Position numbers and translations under genes: made by a program. A DNA stretch of 64,000 nucleotides from Streptomyces sp. ASQP_92 (GTDB lineage: Bacteria; Actinomycetota; Actinomycetes; Streptomycetales; Streptomycetaceae), in assembly GCF_025399895.1 (NCBI RefSeq), contig NZ_JAODUA010000020.1:1-64000 (forward strand), written 5' to 3'. The notes beneath the pieces are model-generated. The model saw nothing but the letters and a program-made list of their open reading frames with translations. It ran no database searches and was not told the origin of the DNA. Positions 16,137-24,755 of this stretch are shown piece after piece; position 1 is the stretch's first letter; every line of letters begins with the position of its first letter.

Positions 16137-16771
16137 TGATCAGCGCGGGAGTGGTGGCGTCGTACTCGGTCGTGGCCCTCCTGGGCGCGATGTCGCCCGG
16201 CCCCGACTTCGCCCTGGTCAGCCGTTTCGCGGCCCTCCAGGGGCGGCTCGTGGGACTCGGCGCCGCGGCCGGTGTCGCCGCGGGGATGGCGGTCAACACG
16301 ATCGCCGCCGTGTGCGGTGTCGGCGCGGCCCTGGCCGCCTCACCGGCCGTCTTCCGCGCCATCACCCTGGCGGGCGCCGCCTACCTCTGCTACATCGGGG
16401 TCCGCGCGCTGCTCGCCGCCCGCCAACGGGACGACGGCGCCGCCCCGGAGAGCGAGCCGGAGGCACAGCGCACGACCGTGCCCTGGGTCGCGTTCCGGCA
16501 GGGGCTGATCACCAACGTCCTGAACCCCAAGTCCGTGGTCTTCCTCATCGCACTGCTCCCCCAGTTCCTGACCGACCGCTCGACCTGGGCGGACAAGGCG
16601 GTCCTCGGGGCGATCACGGTGCTCGCCGTGCTGGCGTGGTTCAGCGCGGTGTCGCTGGCGGTCGGCGCGTTCCAGGCCGTCTTCAGGAAGTCGGCAGCGC
16701 GACGGGCCCTGAACGCCGTCACCGGTCTCGTCCTCGTATCCATCGCGGCATTCCTCGTCGTCGTGTCCTGA
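16133..16771 (+). CDS. LysE/RhtB-family amino-acid exporter
   Basis: A 212-residue membrane protein with six predicted helices. The family signature SPGPDFALVSR lies near residue 21, and FRQGLITNVLNPKSVVF marks the second half. RhtB/LysE proteins export amino acids such as homoserine, threonine, lysine or toxic analogues. Translation is coupled to the chorismate mutase through ATGATG at 16133. Placement inside the cluster implies export of the pathway product. Confidence 0.9.
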   Translation: MMISAGVVASYSVVALLGAMSPGPDFALVSRFAALQGRLVGLGAAAGVAAGMAVNTIAAVCGVGAALAASPAVFRAITLAGAAYLCYIGVRALLAARQRDDGAAPESEPEAQRTTVPWVAFRQGLITNVLNPKSVVFLIALLPQFLTDRSTWADKAVLGAITVLAVLAWFSAVSLAVGAFQAVFRKSAARRALNAVTGLVLVSIAAFLVVVS

Positions 16772-16897
16772 CCCCCGCGCCGACCGTGCCGCACCCCTCC
16801 GGGAGCCGTGAACTCCGGTCGCAGTAACGGAAGTCGCACGCCCGGTCCCCCTTACCCACGCTCAGCGGAATCCCCGCTTCACCAGCCAGGAGCACCG

Positions 16898-17734
16898 ATG
16901 TCCAGCACCCTTCATGACGCTTCTCTCGTCGCCGAGAACACGGATGTCATCCAGCAGATCGACCCGCTCTTCGACGTGTTATCGAGCACCGTCCCCTACC
17001 GCTCCGACCTCGTGCGGCTGGCCGCGGGCACCCTGGCCGCCGTGCGCATACCGTCCCACCTGCCCGCCGACAGATGCGCCGAGCTGGTGCGGGCGCTCGA
17101 TGACTGCGAGTTCGACACCTACGACGAGCGGCGGATCTTCCCTCCGGTCACCAAGCTCGGCCCCGCCGTCTTCGACTACTACCTCGATGACACCATCCGC
17201 GCCGAGTACTGGGAGCACGCCGAGCAGTCGCGCCGCACCTGGAAGCGGATCGTCGGCGACAACGACCCCCTGGACATGCTGATTTCGGAGCTGCGCCTCA
17301 TCTGGCAGGGCCCGGTGGAGCCCGCGACCGTGGGCGGCCGGGAGCTGTTCGTCGGCATGGTGCGCGAGTTGACGGGCGGCGCCCGCATGCACTTCGACGA
17401 GCTGATGCGCGAGTTCCCCGGTGTGGTGGACCAGGAGCTGGTGGCCCAGTTCGGCTTCAACTGCTACATCAGCGTGCCCGAGGACGGCGGCGACCTCGTC
17501 GTCTACCGGCGCCGCTGGAAGCCGAGCGACGAGCGCGAGCGCATCGGCTACGGCTGGTCCGAGCGCGTCGCGGCCGATGAGCCCCGCGTCATGGTCAAGC
17601 CGGAGGTGGGCGACTCGGTGTGGTTCGACTCGCGCAACTTCCACGCCATCACGCCCAACACCGCCGGGCGCCGCCTGTCCATCTCGTTCTTCTGCGGTGT
17701 CACCCCGGAGAACAAGCTCGTGCTCTGGTCCTAG
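16898..17734 (+). CDS. Fe(II)/2-oxoglutarate-dependent oxygenase
   Basis: A 278-residue cupin-fold dioxygenase. The iron triad is visible as His165 and Asp167 in ARMHFDEL and His249 in SRNFHAITPN, with Arg258/259 as the 2-oxoglutarate anchor. The stretch QFGFNCYISVPEDGG followed by VVYRRRW recalls the family of stand-alone amino-acid hydroxylases and halogenases (BesE/BesD type); an Asp at 167 indicates hydroxylation rather than halogenation. ATG 16898 follows CAGGAG. Codon 28 (16979-16981) is TTA, so expression is bldA-dependent. The substrate is probably a free or protected amino acid (inference). Confidence 0.83.
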   Translation: MSSTLHDASLVAENTDVIQQIDPLFDVLSSTVPYRSDLVRLAAGTLAAVRIPSHLPADRCAELVRALDDCEFDTYDERRIFPPVTKLGPAVFDYYLDDTIRAEYWEHAEQSRRTWKRIVGDNDPLDMLISELRLIWQGPVEPATVGGRELFVGMVRELTGGARMHFDELMREFPGVVDQELVAQFGFNCYISVPEDGGDLVVYRRRWKPSDERERIGYGWSERVAADEPRVMVKPEVGDSVWFDSRNFHAITPNTAGRRLSISFFCGVTPENKLVLWS

Positions 17735-17798
17735 ACCCGCACGGGTGCGGTCCGGCACCGCCGTACGTCTCGACACCGAGGACCAGAGGGAAGACACA

Positions 17799-18458
17799 GT
17801 GCGCACCGAAGAACTCCACCGCAAGGACGCCTACCTCCGCAGCTTCGAGGCGACGGTGGTACGGGCCGAGGACGACATCGTCGAACTGGACGCCACGGCG
17901 TTCTACGCCCGCGGCGGCGGGCAGCAGGGGGACCAGGGCGTCCTGGGCGGCCACCAGGTCGTGGACACCGTGGTCGCCCAGGACCGGCTCAGCGTGCTGC
18001 ACCGGATGGCGTGGACCGGGGACCCGCTGCGCGCGGGTGACCGGGTCGCCGGTTACGTCGACTGGGAGCGCCGGTACGCGCTGATGCGGCTGCACAGCGC
18101 CCAGCATCTGCTGTGGCTCGCCCTCACCCAGGAGTACGGTCCCGAACAGCAGGACCGGGGTGGGGAGATCCGTCCGGAGAAGGCGCGTCTCGATGTCGCC
18201 TGGAGCAAGGATGAGCGTCCGTCCGCCGAGGCCCTCACCGCGCGTCTGGACACCCTGGTCGCCGCCGACCTGCCCATCGAACGGTACGTCGTCGACGAGG
18301 GCGCCGGCCGCTGGGAGTGGCGGATCGAGGGCCACCCGCCCATTCCGTGCGGGGGCACTCATGTGCGGCGCACCTCCGAGGTGGGCCCGCTGGTGGTGAC
18401 GGTCAAGGGCAAGGGCCGTGACACCGCCCGCCTCACGGTCGCCCCGGTCGACCGCTGA
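17799..18458 (+). CDS. AlaX-type alanyl-tRNA editing protein
   Basis: A 219-residue free-standing trans-editing protein related to the AlaRS editing domain. It hydrolyses mischarged aminoacyl-tRNA(Ala), typically Ser or Gly. Zinc ligands are present: His99 and His103 (HSAQH), Cys184 and His188 (CGGTH). The length fits the AlaX-M class. GTG 17799 has GAGGGAAG upstream. It lies 64 bp after the oxygenase, so co-transcription is likely. In this setting it may protect the cell from incorporation of the pathway's own non-canonical amino acid. A simple housekeeping proofreader cannot be excluded. Confidence 0.88.
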   Translation: MRTEELHRKDAYLRSFEATVVRAEDDIVELDATAFYARGGGQQGDQGVLGGHQVVDTVVAQDRLSVLHRMAWTGDPLRAGDRVAGYVDWERRYALMRLHSAQHLLWLALTQEYGPEQQDRGGEIRPEKARLDVAWSKDERPSAEALTARLDTLVAADLPIERYVVDEGAGRWEWRIEGHPPIPCGGTHVRRTSEVGPLVVTVKGKGRDTARLTVAPVDR

Positions 18459-18472
18459 GGACGGCCGTAGAG

Positions 18473-18574
18473 ATCCGGGGGCGATATCCGGGGGCGATAG
18501 CAGCCCGCTGCGGGCGTCTGCCGAGATCCGGGGGCGGTAGCAGCCCTGCGGGCGGCAGCCGGCATCCGGGGGTG
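18473..18574. repeat. Intergenic tandem repeat, about 40-bp period
   Basis: The core ATCCGGGGGCG occurs at 18473, 18486, 18526 and (as ...GTG) 18564. The last three start imperfect 38-40-bp copies that each contain a GCAGCCC/GCGGGC-type hairpin. The array fills the gap between AlaX and the PLP enzyme. A transcription-attenuating structure is possible. Confidence 0.65.
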
Positions 18575-18710
18575 TCGGCGCACCCCCTTGCGGCGCGGTG
18601 GGTGACCCGCGACCCACCGCGCCCCGCTCCCCTCACGGCCGCCGCTCGCCCCGCACGCCCGCGACGTTCTACCCTGCGACCTCCTGAACCCCCTTCGTTA
18701 GGAAGTGCGC

Positions 18711-19766
18711 GTGCACCAGCTCACCTACGGTGACGTCCGAGCGGCCGCGGGCCGCGTCGCCGGCCGCATCCGGCCCGCCGTCGTGTCCGAGATGGAGCGC
18801 GGTGTGGTTCCCGCCGCGCCCCGCGGACCGCTGGCCGCGAACGAGCGCCAGGACTGTCGGGTCTGGCTGGTGCACGAGTACATGCAGCACACCGGGAGCT
18901 TCAAGGCACGCGGCGCGCAGAACTTCCTGCTGGCCCACCGCGAGGCGGGCACCCTGCCCGACGCCGGCCTCACCATCGCCTCCGGCGGCAACGCCGGACT
19001 GGCCTGCGCGTGGGCGGCACAGCAACACGGCGTCAGGGCAACGGTGTTCCTGCCCGAAAACGCGCCGAGGGTGAAGGTGGAGCGGCTGCGCGGGTACGGG
19101 GCGGAGGTCCGTCTGACGGGCCGCGAGTACGCCGCGGCGCTCGCGGCCTGCGAGGAGTTCGCCGCCGCCACCGGCGCGCTGGCCAGTCACGCGTACGCGC
19201 ATCCGCTCATCGGCGCCGGAGCGGGAACCCTCCTCGACGAGGTGCTCGCCCGTGTCCCCGATCTGGACACCGTCCTCGTGTCGGTGGGGGGCGGCGGCCT
19301 GTTCGCCGGCGTCGCGATCGCCGCCCAGCACCACGGCATCCGCACCGTCGGCGTCGAGCCGGAGAACTGCCGGGCCTGGAACGCGGGAATCGAAGCGGGC
19401 CACCCCGTCGACGTCGAGGTGGCCTCCGTGGCCGCGGACTCGCTGGGCGCCCGCCGTACCTGGCAGGGGGCGCTCGACGCGGCCCAGCACGATCTGGTCC
19501 GCTCCGTGCTCGTCGCCGACTCCGAGATCGTCACCGCCCGGCAAGCCCTGTGGGACCAGCGGCGCATCGCCGTCGAACACGCCGCCGCGACCGCCCTCGC
19601 GCCACTGCTGGCCCCCGATGACCAGGAGAGCGGCCCGCCGTCGCCCGACGGCGGGCCCGTCGGCCGTGGCTATCGGCCGCGCCCCGGGGAGAAGGTGGCG
19701 GTGATCCTCTGCGGCTCCAACACGGACCCGTCCGACCTGGTGGGCCGGCTCCCTGAGGCGGCCTGA
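18711..19766 (+). CDS. PLP-dependent serine/threonine dehydratase-like enzyme
   Basis: A 351-residue fold-type II PLP enzyme. Lys65 in GSFKARGA forms the internal aldimine. SGGNAG (91-96) contacts the substrate carboxylate and cofactor, VSVGGGGLFAG is the phosphate-binding Gly loop, and CGSNTDP near the end resembles the dehydratase C-terminus. Typical reactions are deamination of Thr/Ser or beta-replacement/elimination on hydroxy-amino acids. GTG 18711 is favoured because AGGAA is six to eight bases upstream; GTG 18705 is too close. It lacks the ACT regulatory domain of biosynthetic IlvA. With a hydroxylase upstream it could act on a beta-hydroxy amino acid (inference). Confidence 0.84.
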   Translation: MHQLTYGDVRAAAGRVAGRIRPAVVSEMERGVVPAAPRGPLAANERQDCRVWLVHEYMQHTGSFKARGAQNFLLAHREAGTLPDAGLTIASGGNAGLACAWAAQQHGVRATVFLPENAPRVKVERLRGYGAEVRLTGREYAAALAACEEFAAATGALASHAYAHPLIGAGAGTLLDEVLARVPDLDTVLVSVGGGGLFAGVAIAAQHHGIRTVGVEPENCRAWNAGIEAGHPVDVEVASVAADSLGARRTWQGALDAAQHDLVRSVLVADSEIVTARQALWDQRRIAVEHAAATALAPLLAPDDQESGPPSPDGGPVGRGYRPRPGEKVAVILCGSNTDPSDLVGRLPEAA

Positions 19767-19783
19767 ACACCACACGACCGGCC

Positions 19784-19841
19784 GCGGTGTCACCCCCGGG
19801 GAGGCCGTAGCGGCACCTCACGGCCTTGACGGTGACACCGC
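19784..19841. terminator. Bidirectional hairpin terminator
   Basis: Outer stem GCGGTGTCACC / GGTGACACCGC (11 bp, perfect) encloses a second GGCCGT/ACGGCC stem. It lies between the convergent PLP-enzyme and rph genes. There is no strong T-run. Confidence 0.65.
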
Positions 19842-19872
19842 TGTCAGGGGGCCGGCCGGACCCCGTGCCCGG

Positions 19873-22470
19873 TCAGGGCAGGATCTCGACGTACCCGTCC
19901 GATCCGTGCACCCGGATCCGCTGCCCGTCCCGGATCAGCCGGGTGGCCTGGGCCACGCCCACGACGGCCGGCAGCCCGTACTCCCGGGCGATCACCGCGC
20001 CATGGGTCATCAGGCCACCCACCTCCGTCACCAGACCCGCGATGCCCACGAACAGCGGTGACCAGCTGGGGTCCGTGAAGGTGGTGACCAGGATGTCGCC
20101 CGCTGCGAGATCGGCGTCCGCCATGTCGAGGATGACGCGGGCCCTGCCCTCCACGGTCCCGGCGGACACCGGCAGACCGACCAGCGCGCCGGCCGGCACG
20201 TTGTCGCGCCGGTACGCGCCGTCAAGGACCTCGCCGTCCGAGGTGAGTACGCGGGGAGGGGTGAGCGCGAGGTACGAACGGTAGGCGTCCTTGCGCTGCT
20301 GGATGAGCCCTTCGTCCACCTCGTTCGAGCGCACGGCGTCGTGGAGTTCCTGGAACGTGAGGTAGAAGACGTCCTCGGGCGCCGCCATCACCCCGGCCTC
20401 CACGAGGCGCTCCGCCTCCGCCATCAGGGCCCGCTTGTAGACGAAGTAGCGGCTGATGATGCCGTACTTGGGGTACTCCCGGTATCCGATGAAGGTTCTG
20501 ACCCGGTCGATCATCCGCTTGGTCTCGTCGGCCTTCTGGTCCCCGTCCGGCAGGGCCCGCAGACGGGACAGCACGTCCTGTTCCTTCTCCCACGCCTTCT
20601 GGCGCCCCTGCTCGAAGCGCCGCTCGGCCGCCCCCGGCTCGAAGTTCCTGACGTTGTCGAGGATGGCCGGCACGAGCGTGCTGGGGCGCTCGCGCCACCG
20701 GGGCCTGGTGATGTCGATCTCGCCGGCGCAGCGCATGCCGTACCGGTCGAGGTAGGCCTCGATGGCGTCGCGCGCCTCGGCTCCGCCCGCGCGTTCGGCC
20801 AGCTCGTCCAGGAAGTCCTCGTCGTCGACTCCCTGGAGGAACTCCGCCACCTCGGGGTGCGGGCGGATCACATCGGCGACGTCGAGCAGCGCGAGTCCCA
20901 TCTCCGACGTGATGTTGTCGGGGGCGGACAGGGTCAGTGTGTCGGCGGCGTTCTTCTCGCCCAGCCACTCCAGCAGGTTGTCATTGAGCCACCAGGTGGC
21001 TTCCATCCCCGCCATGATCACCTGAAGGCTCAGGGGGTCACCGAGCACGCGCTTGTGCTCCTGGAAGGCCTCCAGGAGGTAGTCGAAGAGCTCCGGCCCG
21101 GTCTTCGTCCGGATGTCTCGCTCCAGCGCGGCGAGGGAGGCCCGGGTGCGTTCGATCGCCTCGGTGACGATGGTGGGATCGGTCTCGATGGAGGCGGTCG
21201 GAAGGACGGCAGCCGGGTGGCCGGGGCTCGCGTCCGGGATCGAGGGGATGAAGTCGCCGCGGTCGAGGACGGTCTCCAGCGCGTCCCTCGTCAGCGGGTC
21301 CCCTCGCCCCACGATGTCCAGGAGGCTCGCGCGGCTCGCGGGCGAGGCGAGGCGCCGGGTGGCGTCGACGAACAGCCTTCCGCCGGCCTCCCGCATCGGT
21401 GCCATGGCCGTCAACTGCCATACGGAGAGCCCCAGGGGCTTCATGGGGTCGGTCATCATCTGCTGATGCCCGACGGAGAGATAGACGTGGTTCTCGCCGT
21501 CGTCCGTCTCGGGGACGGGAAACAGAGTCGTGATCGGGCGGCTCTGGACGATCCGGAAGTCGTCGTCGACCAGACACCACTCGATGTCCTGAGGGCGGCC
21601 GAAGTGCGCCTCGATGCGCCGCCCGATCTCGACGAGCCGCAGGGCCTGCGCATCCGTCAGAGCCGGCTCCTCCTGCCGCTGCGACGCGATCTCCACTTCC
21701 CGTGTTCCGCCGGCCGGCAGCGCCTCGATGGCCCGCTCTTTGGCGGAGATCGTCCTGGACACCACTTCGCCGTCCCGGACCGTGAAGACGTCCGGGTTCA
21801 CCAGACCGGACACCAGCGCCTCGCCGAGGCCGAATCCGGCGTCCACGGTGGCGACCTTCCGGTTGCCCGTGACGGGGTCGGCCGTGAACAGGATGCCGGA
21901 CGCCTGCGGGAACACCATCTCCTGCACGACGACGGCCATGTGGACCGTGCGATGGTCGATGCCGTTGCGCAGCCGGTAGGTCACGGCCCGCTCGGTGAAC
22001 GTCGAGGCCCAGCACCGGCTGATGTGCTGGAGGACCGCCGCCGGCCCCACCACGTTCAGATACGTGTCCTGCTGGCCGGCGAAGGACGCCGTCGGCAGGT
22101 CCTCCGCCGTGGCGCTGGACCGTACGGCACAGGGGGTCCGTTCGCCGAGTTCCACCAGCGCACAGGTGATCGCCTTCGCGATGTCGTCCGGGATCGCGAT
22201 CCCTTCGACGGCTTGACGGATCTCCGCGCTCAGCGCGCGGATCGCCTCGCGGTCCTCCGGGTCCACCTGGGACAACCGCTCCAGCCGGTCGCCGACCGCC
22301 GGTTCCTCGGCCATGACCTGCCGGAAGGCGTCCGTCGTCACACAGAAGCCGCCGGGCACGCGGATGCCGTCGATGCGGGAGAGCGCGCCCAGATGTGCCC
22401 CCTTGCCACCGACCATCGAGATGCGTGTCTCGTCGACCTCGTCCAGGTCTCTCACATACTGCTCAGTCAC
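19873..22470 (-). CDS. rph: Rifampin phosphotransferase (rifamycin-inactivating)
   Basis: An 865-residue protein, exactly the usual Rph length. Rph phosphorylates the ansa-chain hydroxyl of rifamycins, using ATP and releasing AMP and phosphate. The N-terminal ATP-grasp domain (about 1-310) has GGKGAHLGALSRI and the PEP-synthase-like AVRSSATAEDLPTASFAGQQ. A long rifampin-binding helical domain follows, then the C-terminal swivelling His domain with GGLMTHGAVIAREYGLPAVVG and its phospho-carrier His (about residue 825). GTG 22470 follows GGAGG. An inverted repeat of the rifampin-associated element type lies at its promoter, predicting induction by rifamycins. It is transcribed away from all neighbours. 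Confidence 0.94.
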   Translation of the reverse strand: MTEQYVRDLDEVDETRISMVGGKGAHLGALSRIDGIRVPGGFCVTTDAFRQVMAEEPAVGDRLERLSQVDPEDREAIRALSAEIRQAVEGIAIPDDIAKAITCALVELGERTPCAVRSSATAEDLPTASFAGQQDTYLNVVGPAAVLQHISRCWASTFTERAVTYRLRNGIDHRTVHMAVVVQEMVFPQASGILFTADPVTGNRKVATVDAGFGLGEALVSGLVNPDVFTVRDGEVVSRTISAKERAIEALPAGGTREVEIASQRQEEPALTDAQALRLVEIGRRIEAHFGRPQDIEWCLVDDDFRIVQSRPITTLFPVPETDDGENHVYLSVGHQQMMTDPMKPLGLSVWQLTAMAPMREAGGRLFVDATRRLASPASRASLLDIVGRGDPLTRDALETVLDRGDFIPSIPDASPGHPAAVLPTASIETDPTIVTEAIERTRASLAALERDIRTKTGPELFDYLLEAFQEHKRVLGDPLSLQVIMAGMEATWWLNDNLLEWLGEKNAADTLTLSAPDNITSEMGLALLDVADVIRPHPEVAEFLQGVDDEDFLDELAERAGGAEARDAIEAYLDRYGMRCAGEIDITRPRWRERPSTLVPAILDNVRNFEPGAAERRFEQGRQKAWEKEQDVLSRLRALPDGDQKADETKRMIDRVRTFIGYREYPKYGIISRYFVYKRALMAEAERLVEAGVMAAPEDVFYLTFQELHDAVRSNEVDEGLIQQRKDAYRSYLALTPPRVLTSDGEVLDGAYRRDNVPAGALVGLPVSAGTVEGRARVILDMADADLAAGDILVTTFTDPSWSPLFVGIAGLVTEVGGLMTHGAVIAREYGLPAVVGVAQATRLIRDGQRIRVHGSDGYVEILP

Positions 22471-22680
22471 TGCGGTACCTCCGAGGCAGCCGTGCTCCGT
22501 CGCCGTGCGGTGGCCGATGGACACACCGGCGCCTTCCACTCTGTCGAACCTGTTGTCGCGCACGTCCTCATCCCCGATTGTCTTCCCTCCGGCGCGTCGC
22601 ATCTCGTGCCTGCGCACCCCACGCCGACGGCCACCACCGCACCCGGTTGTGGCCACGGCGGACGATTCTGCGCCGTCATG

Positions 22681-22701
22681 GGGGCCTTGCGGCAAGCCCC
22701 C
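22681..22701. promoter_or_regulatory. Rifamycin-associated element (RAE)-like inverted repeat
   Basis: Arms GGGGCCTTGC and GCAAGCCCCC flank a central G at 22691; nine of ten positions pair. The RAE is a 19-bp inverted repeat found at rifamycin-resistance genes such as rph and helR. Here it starts six bases downstream of a TATAGC -10 (22713-22708, minus strand), i.e. in the initially transcribed region of rph, leaving a leader of about 200 nt. Confidence 0.8.
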
Positions 22702-22723
22702 CCACGCGCTATAAGTTGAAAAG

Positions 22724-22747
22724 GGCAAGGAGATCACTCTCCTTGCC
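22724..22747. terminator. Perfect hairpin with T-tract upstream of rph
   Basis: GGCAAGGAGA and TCTCCTTGCC pair perfectly over 10 bp with a 4-nt loop. On the minus strand the stem is followed by CTTTT, on the plus strand by TTTG. It has terminator form, yet no gene ends here. It may insulate rph or belong to its promoter region. Confidence 0.5.
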
Positions 22748-23424
22748 TTTGTCATGGGCCGCCGTCGTGGGCCCCTGTCATGGCCGACGACGCCGGCCGG
22801 GCGACTCACCGAGTGGCAGCGCGCGCCATCTCTCAGTGCCCCATCCCCCGGCGCCCCAACTCCCCCTGTTTTCCTGGTCAGTTGACGCCATCGCCCCGAT
22901 CGTGACCGGAGTGGGTTCTCAGGGCAGCCGTGGCAGTGCCTCGGTGAGTGCGCCAGTGGGTGTCGGTCACCAGAACGCCGAGGCGCAGTAGGTGGGTGGC
23001 CCGGGCCGGCGTGGCGAGCGCTGTCCGGCCGTGGAGGCAGGGCACCGAGGAGTCACCCAGAACTTTCGAAGGCGAAACGCATCGCTCGTGGCCCTCCGGA
23101 ATCTCATGGACCGACGTCCCCCCGATGCCGGACAGGGTGGCGCGTAAAGCCGGTGCCCGTAGGAAAGTTCGCCAATTAGAGGGATTCTGCGGGAGACGCT
23201 TCGGACCCTACTCTGGATATGGAGAAGCTCCCCACGACCACGGCCCGAACCTGCTTCCCTGATGCAGGCGTCCTGACGATCCTCTACGTCCGTCGGCACG
23301 AGTGGGAACACCGTTACGGCCACGGGCACTTCGGCACCGGGCGGCTGCGGCGCCCAGTAGTTTGCCGCCAACTGCCCGACTCGCGTGGCCCGATACCTCC
23401 GGCCACCTACAAATGAGGAATGCA
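22748..23424. other. Non-coding gap between rph and glucokinase
   Basis: About 680 bp with no frame showing Streptomyces codon bias. It should carry the promoter of the glucokinase operon. An AT-richer stretch lies at 23150-23240, but I could not assign hexamers. Confidence 0.5.
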
Positions 23425-24492
23425 ATGCCGCATATTTCCCGAGAGCGGATCATCGGTCTTCCCCGTACCGAGATCGCCGGTATCGACGCCGGTGGCACCA
23501 AGACGCACATGCGCTTCCTGGATCCGGTCACCGGAGAGATCAGGCACGTTCAGGCGCGCTCGGCCGACTACGACTCCCTGGAGCACCTCTTCTACGGCTG
23601 CTTCGACATGGCGGGCTGTCTGCCGCGGTCCCTGGTCGCGGGTGTGGCCGGCCGGCCCGGGCGCGACGGAGACGTCAGGATCACCAACCACCCGCAGTGG
23701 CCCACTTTCCGGCGGCGAGCCTTCGCCACGGACCTGGACATGTCACTCGTCACCATCAACGACATGGTCGCCACGACGGCCGGAGTCGCCGACCTCGACG
23801 AGTCCGACTGGGTGGCACTGACCCCCGACGTCCCGCCCCACCCCGGTCCCGCCCTGCTCGCCGTGTCGGTCGGAACCGGCGTCGGCAGTGCCTCGGTGGA
23901 CCGCGAGGGACAGGCCCACCCCGCCGAATCCGGCCATGTCGCCTGGCAGCCGGTGACCGTCCTGGAGGAGGAGTACCTGCGCTCCCTGCAGCGGCTCCGC
24001 CCGGGCATTCCGATCTCGGTCGAGCTGTCCATCGGCGGGCTGCGCGGCATCGACCACATGTATGACTTCATGACGACACGGAAGAAGCCCGGTCCCTACA
24101 TCCAGGAGCATGTCGACCGCTTCCGGCGCGAGCACCGCGGCATCGGCCCGGTGATCACCGCGGCGGCCGTCGGCGGTGACGCCTGCTGCCGCGAGATCAT
24201 GCGTCTCTTCGGCGCCATCCTGGGGCAGTTCCTGCGCAGCAACGTGCTGATGTGCATGAGCGAGGGTGGCTCCGTGTGGCTCACGAGCGGGGTGTTGCAG
24301 GCCCCGGGCGTTTGCGACCTCCTCATCTCGGACACGGCGTTCCTGGAGCGCTTCATCGCGTCCGGCGCGGAGCACGCCGAGCTCATGCAGGAGATCCCCC
24401 TGTTCGCCGTGACGGATCGTCAGGTGGCCGTGCGCGGGGCCTTCGCGCTCACCCGTCAGGCCGCCGAACAGGAGCCCGCCGTACTCCACTAA
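23425..24492 (+). CDS. Glucokinase-family sugar kinase
   Basis: A 355-residue ASKHA-fold kinase. The phosphate-1 motif GIDAGGTKTHM lies near residue 22, the adenosine/phosphate-2 loop reads AVSVGTGVGSAS, and the sugar-contacting Glu-His region reads AESGHVAW (Glk family: EGGH). ATP-dependent phosphorylation of glucose or another hexose in the cytosol is expected. ATG 23425 has GAGGA five bases upstream. It leads a plus-strand cassette with the SIS and GT20 genes. Long divergence from housekeeping Streptomyces glkA (a ROK protein) and the setting suggest a pathway-specific sugar. Confidence 0.8.
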   Translation: MPHISRERIIGLPRTEIAGIDAGGTKTHMRFLDPVTGEIRHVQARSADYDSLEHLFYGCFDMAGCLPRSLVAGVAGRPGRDGDVRITNHPQWPTFRRRAFATDLDMSLVTINDMVATTAGVADLDESDWVALTPDVPPHPGPALLAVSVGTGVGSASVDREGQAHPAESGHVAWQPVTVLEEEYLRSLQRLRPGIPISVELSIGGLRGIDHMYDFMTTRKKPGPYIQEHVDRFRREHRGIGPVITAAAVGGDACCREIMRLFGAILGQFLRSNVLMCMSEGGSVWLTSGVLQAPGVCDLLISDTAFLERFIASGAEHAELMQEIPLFAVTDRQVAVRGAFALTRQAAEQEPAVLH

Positions 24493-24755
24493 AGCCGCCA
24501 ACACCCCTGCGGATGTGTGACCGCTGGGCTAACATCCATGGCACGCAAGGCAAGTTCGCACGTCAGTGTCGTCGCGCGCTAGGAGCTCACCGCCGATGTC
24601 TTGGGTAATCCGACGCCAAAGCGCAAGCCGTGACCGCCGTTTCCGAACAGGGACCGCCGAACGTGTCGGATGACCCGACAGTTCTCCGACGCGGTCAAGC
24701 ACGCACCACTCAAGCACCATCCGGCCACCACCCACCCAGCCGTCACGGTCGTTCC

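Noticed and set aside
18473..18574. CRISPR array or att site
   Set aside because: Only three to four degenerate units with no spacers, and no cas genes, integrase or tRNA nearby.
20341..22719. 792-codon plus-strand frame opposite rph
   Set aside because: Antisense shadow of the rifampin phosphotransferase; no domain recognisable.
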